A DNA stretch of 34,519 nt from a virus: positions 1-34,519 of IMG/VR virus record IMGVR_UViG_3300025009_000284; one strand, 5' to 3'. The notes under the pieces are model-generated. The model was not told the DNA's origin. It ran no database searches and was given only the letters and a program-made list of their open reading frames with translations. The position numbers and the translations under genes were made by a program. Shown one piece after another: positions 32,180 through 34,519 of the stretch. Each line of letters opens with the position of its first letter. The stretch's first letter is position 1.

Positions 32180-33613
32180 ATGGCAACACCGATATTAATA
32201 GGAAATTTTAATCAAGGAGGATTGTCTGATTCTAGGTGGTCTGGAACAAAAGATTCATTCTTCAAACTAACAGGACTAGACCCTCACTCCACTCCCGGAC
32301 TACTCAAGGTTGCTCAGAAGCTCACCAAGATCTCTTCAACGACAGTTACTGCCTTCTGTAAAGAATCGGTAGTCTCATCTAACGGCAAGGTCTATTGGTT
32401 CTCATATACAGACGGCAAGATATGGCAACAGGATCCGTCTGATAACTCATTCACCCTCATCTTCACCACAACGGCGGCCGCAGGCGGTGTAGGCTGTCTT
32501 GGTGCCTTCGAGTATCAAGGATATATCTATTGGGCAACTGAGTCTCGACTTCATAGAATCCTAGCTTCCGGTAATGATACAGGAGCAGAGTGGACCAGTA
32601 ATACCGCTCTTAATTGGGCCACCTTCACTAATACTGATGCTCTCTTTCATCCCATGTTCGAGGTCAATCAGGTTTTATATATAGGAGATGGAAAATATGT
32701 CTCTCAAGTAGATGCCGGAACCTTCACCGCTAACGCCTTAGATATTAAGACACCTCTCAGGGTAAAGTCTCTAGGCAAGATAAACACAGATCTTCTGGTA
32801 GGTACTTGGGTCTCCGATACCATCACTCAAACAGAACTAATTAGATGGAACACCTACTCAGTCTCCTTCTCTACAAGCGATACTATTCCTGAGACCGGCA
32901 TCAACGCCTTCATACCGGCTGATAATTTTGTCTTGGTCCAAGCAGGACTCGCCGGAAACCTCTACACCTACGATGGATCGGTCCTAAACCTGTACAAAAC
33001 AATCCCCGGAGACTACTCACCGACCAAGTATGGCTATGTACATCCCTCATCTGTAGGCAACTTAAACGGCCAACTCCTATTCGGTATGAGTAATGGTACC
33101 GGCAACCCTTGTGATCTAGGTGTTTATAGATTAGCTAGGCACGATATAAAGTACCCTTTCATCATGGACTTCCCTTACCCTATCTCAGAGCGGTCCAGTA
33201 GTGCTTTGGTAACGACAGGGATTGAGATAGGTGCGATAGCGGTCTCTGGATTCAATGTCTACATTGCTTGGAAGAATGGCACGACTTACGGTGTAGACAA
33301 GCTCGATTACTCAAATAAGCTCGATGGAGCGTATTTCGAGACTCGTGTAATGGCCCTAAATCGGGAGATGCTGTCGACAATGGATAACTTCAACCTGAAC
33401 TATTACCAGATCCCGGCCAGTTGTGAGATCAACCTAGCCTATGACAAGAACTACGCCGGTTATGTGAATATGACAGAAGTAAAAGATACGGACCGTTTAA
33501 CTGTTTCATCAGAAGAAGGAGTCGAGGCTTCAGCATTATCAGTTAAAGCCACATTTACAACTTCCAGCAACGATGCTCCGAGTGTAGAGAATGGTTTTGT
33601 TTCTCTAATATGA
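32180..33613 (+). CDS. Large tail structural protein, propeller-like
   Basis: The 477-residue protein shows repeated short strand patterns with aromatic and Gly residues (GKVYWFSYTDGKIWQQD, GYIYWATESRLHRI, NLYTYDGSVLNLY, GVYRLARHD), which suggests a beta-propeller-like fold. Nozzle proteins of podovirus tails contain such folds, but the similarity is only in general character. It ends in an ATGA overlap with the next gene. It has no catalytic motif. Confidence 0.6.
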   Translation: MATPILIGNFNQGGLSDSRWSGTKDSFFKLTGLDPHSTPGLLKVAQKLTKISSTTVTAFCKESVVSSNGKVYWFSYTDGKIWQQDPSDNSFTLIFTTTAAAGGVGCLGAFEYQGYIYWATESRLHRILASGNDTGAEWTSNTALNWATFTNTDALFHPMFEVNQVLYIGDGKYVSQVDAGTFTANALDIKTPLRVKSLGKINTDLLVGTWVSDTITQTELIRWNTYSVSFSTSDTIPETGINAFIPADNFVLVQAGLAGNLYTYDGSVLNLYKTIPGDYSPTKYGYVHPSSVGNLNGQLLFGMSNGTGNPCDLGVYRLARHDIKYPFIMDFPYPISERSSSALVTTGIEIGAIAVSGFNVYIAWKNGTTYGVDKLDYSNKLDGAYFETRVMALNREMLSTMDNFNLNYYQIPASCEINLAYDKNYAGYVNMTEVKDTDRLTVSSEEGVEASALSVKATFTTSSNDAPSVENGFVSLI

Positions 33614-34161
33614 CAGTAAACCCATTCAATGATGTTCAGGATGTACCCATCTTGGGAGCCGTCAATAGCGGTGCTGATCTGCTGACCAATGTTAATGCTC
33701 TTAGGGTTGGTACCGGAGCGAGGACTTTCAAGGCAGACGAATCAGGTATATGGCTAGGAGGCAATACATGGGCCTCAGCTCCTTTCAGAGTAGATATGTC
33801 CGGAAATGTTACCGCTACTTCAGCCTCATTCCCCAATTTAGTAACTCTTACCGTATTCCGGCAAAATGCGGTCCCTACTTCTACGGCAATAGGAGATATC
33901 TGGTTTGATGAGGACAACAATAACAAGATGTATAGGGCAGAAATGGTAGGAGCCGATGCTATATCAGCCGGAGAGTGGGAGCTGGTATCTGATACCGGAA
34001 CTCAGGAGGCAATATTGAAGGCAGTATCAGGACAGACAGTTACCGGTAGTTTTAGTCTCGGAGTTTCGAATGTGTTGATTGATGGAGCAAACAAGAGAAT
34101 CATTATTAATGATGGAACAAATGATCGTATATTGATCGGATATGGTTCAGGTTTATTTTAA
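33610..34161 (+). CDS. Fibre-type structural protein
   Basis: The product has 183 residues. The stretch FKADESGIWLGGNTWASAPFRVDMSGNVTA is of a kind often found in phage fibre or tail-tip proteins, and the final part (VLIDGANKRIIINDGTNDRILIG) repeats short IIINDGTN-type strands as in fibre shafts. It overlaps the previous stop by four bases. The last gene of the window follows after five bases. Function is inferred from sequence character. Confidence 0.6.
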   Translation: MTVNPFNDVQDVPILGAVNSGADLLTNVNALRVGTGARTFKADESGIWLGGNTWASAPFRVDMSGNVTATSASFPNLVTLTVFRQNAVPTSTAIGDIWFDEDNNNKMYRAEMVGADAISAGEWELVSDTGTQEAILKAVSGQTVTGSFSLGVSNVLIDGANKRIIINDGTNDRILIGYGSGLF

Positions 34162-34166
34162 TAAAT

Positions 34167-34519
34167 ATGGCAGAAGATTATGGTCTTAAAATATCTGTCG
34201 AAGGAGTAAGTGTCTTATCGGCTACTGACCTACAAACTGCCTTCAAAAACGATTCCTCTCTTCTTAAAGTGGTCCAGAGCGGTACCGGTACATTTGGTGT
34301 TACAGGAATAGTAACCGTTACTCACAACCTTGGATATGTACCTCAGTTCTTGGTTTTTCAAGAGGTGTCATACGATTTTGGAAATGGTGATGTATCCATA
34401 GTTGCCACCGGAGATGTCTACGATCAAGCCATTGCCGGAGCCGATACTACCACCTTGAAACTCTTAGGTAACAATGGAAAATCTTACCAGTATTATATTT
34501 TTTATGAGAGCGTAGATGG
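34167..34519 (+). CDS. Fibre or tail-tip protein, cut by the right edge
   Basis: The frame from ATG 34167 (MAEDYGLKISVEGVSVL) stays open to the end of the window, 117 codons. It contains TVTHNLGYVPQFLVF, the HNLGYxP strand-turn that recurs in phage tail-tip and fibre proteins. The C-terminus lies outside. It probably belongs to the same late transcript as the preceding genes. Confidence 0.7.
   Translation, partial: MAEDYGLKISVEGVSVLSATDLQTAFKNDSSLLKVVQSGTGTFGVTGIVTVTHNLGYVPQFLVFQEVSYDFGNGDVSIVATGDVYDQAIAGADTTTLKLLGNNGKSYQYYIFYESVD

Overview
The window is a continuous piece of a tailed-phage genome, most likely a podovirus-like member of the group with an N4-gp56-type capsid protein. The hallmark genes are in the usual order: small terminase, large terminase, portal, acidic scaffold-like protein, major capsid protein, head-completion candidates, then tail and fibre-like proteins. 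No tape-measure gene is visible. A very large virion-type protein carrying enzymatic domains lies at the left edge. No integrase, DNA polymerase or host gene is seen. The host cannot be named. TGA, TAA and TAG all act as stops. Arg is written mostly AGA/AGG. Most genes lack a Shine-Dalgarno site and have A-rich leaders or a -10 box placed six bases before the ATG. This would fit a host that relies little on Shine-Dalgarno initiation (Patescibacteria/CPR is one possibility), but that is inference.

Layout. (1) 1-10586: a 5'-truncated polyvalent protein of at least 3152 residues (DNA methyltransferase, SF2 helicase, HEXXH-type metallopeptidase, membrane segment, lysozyme-like C-terminus), an M23 peptidase and a small coiled-coil protein. 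(2) 10587-11085: about 500 bases without a gene, packed with hairpins and two intrinsic terminators, ending in a promoter and a highly structured leader. (3) 11086-14896: small, tightly overlapping genes (zinc-ribbon proteins, hypotheticals, a single-strand-binding-like protein with an acidic MPF tail), a misshapen tRNA on the minus strand and a TTGACA promoter. (4) 14897 to about 16930: a block of small genes with different base-word usage (no CCGG), likely acquired separately. (5) 16978-18257: a ClpB-like AAA+ ATPase and a Cys-rich small protein. (6) 18228-19042, minus strand: three overlapping small genes, two of them membrane proteins, read as a holin-type lysis cassette. (7) 19078-25478: DUF1064-type nuclease, terminases, portal and scaffold. 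(8) 25485 to the right edge: capsid promoter and leader, capsid, beta-helix protein, neck, tail and fibre proteins; the last gene runs off the window.

How it fits together: the terminase, portal, scaffold and capsid genes make and fill the head. The giant left-hand protein is of the kind thought to be packaged and injected, so it could modify or protect DNA, remodel it and cut the wall at entry. The M23 peptidase and the inverted membrane-protein cassette would act in lysis. These two lysis units have nearly identical 15-base start regions (TAGAATGGATTWATG) on opposite strands. The most unusual items are the pseudoknot-capable leader before 11086, the tRNA with a broken anticodon arm, the recurring -10-N6-ATG arrangement implying leaderless mRNAs, and the near absence of GCGC.
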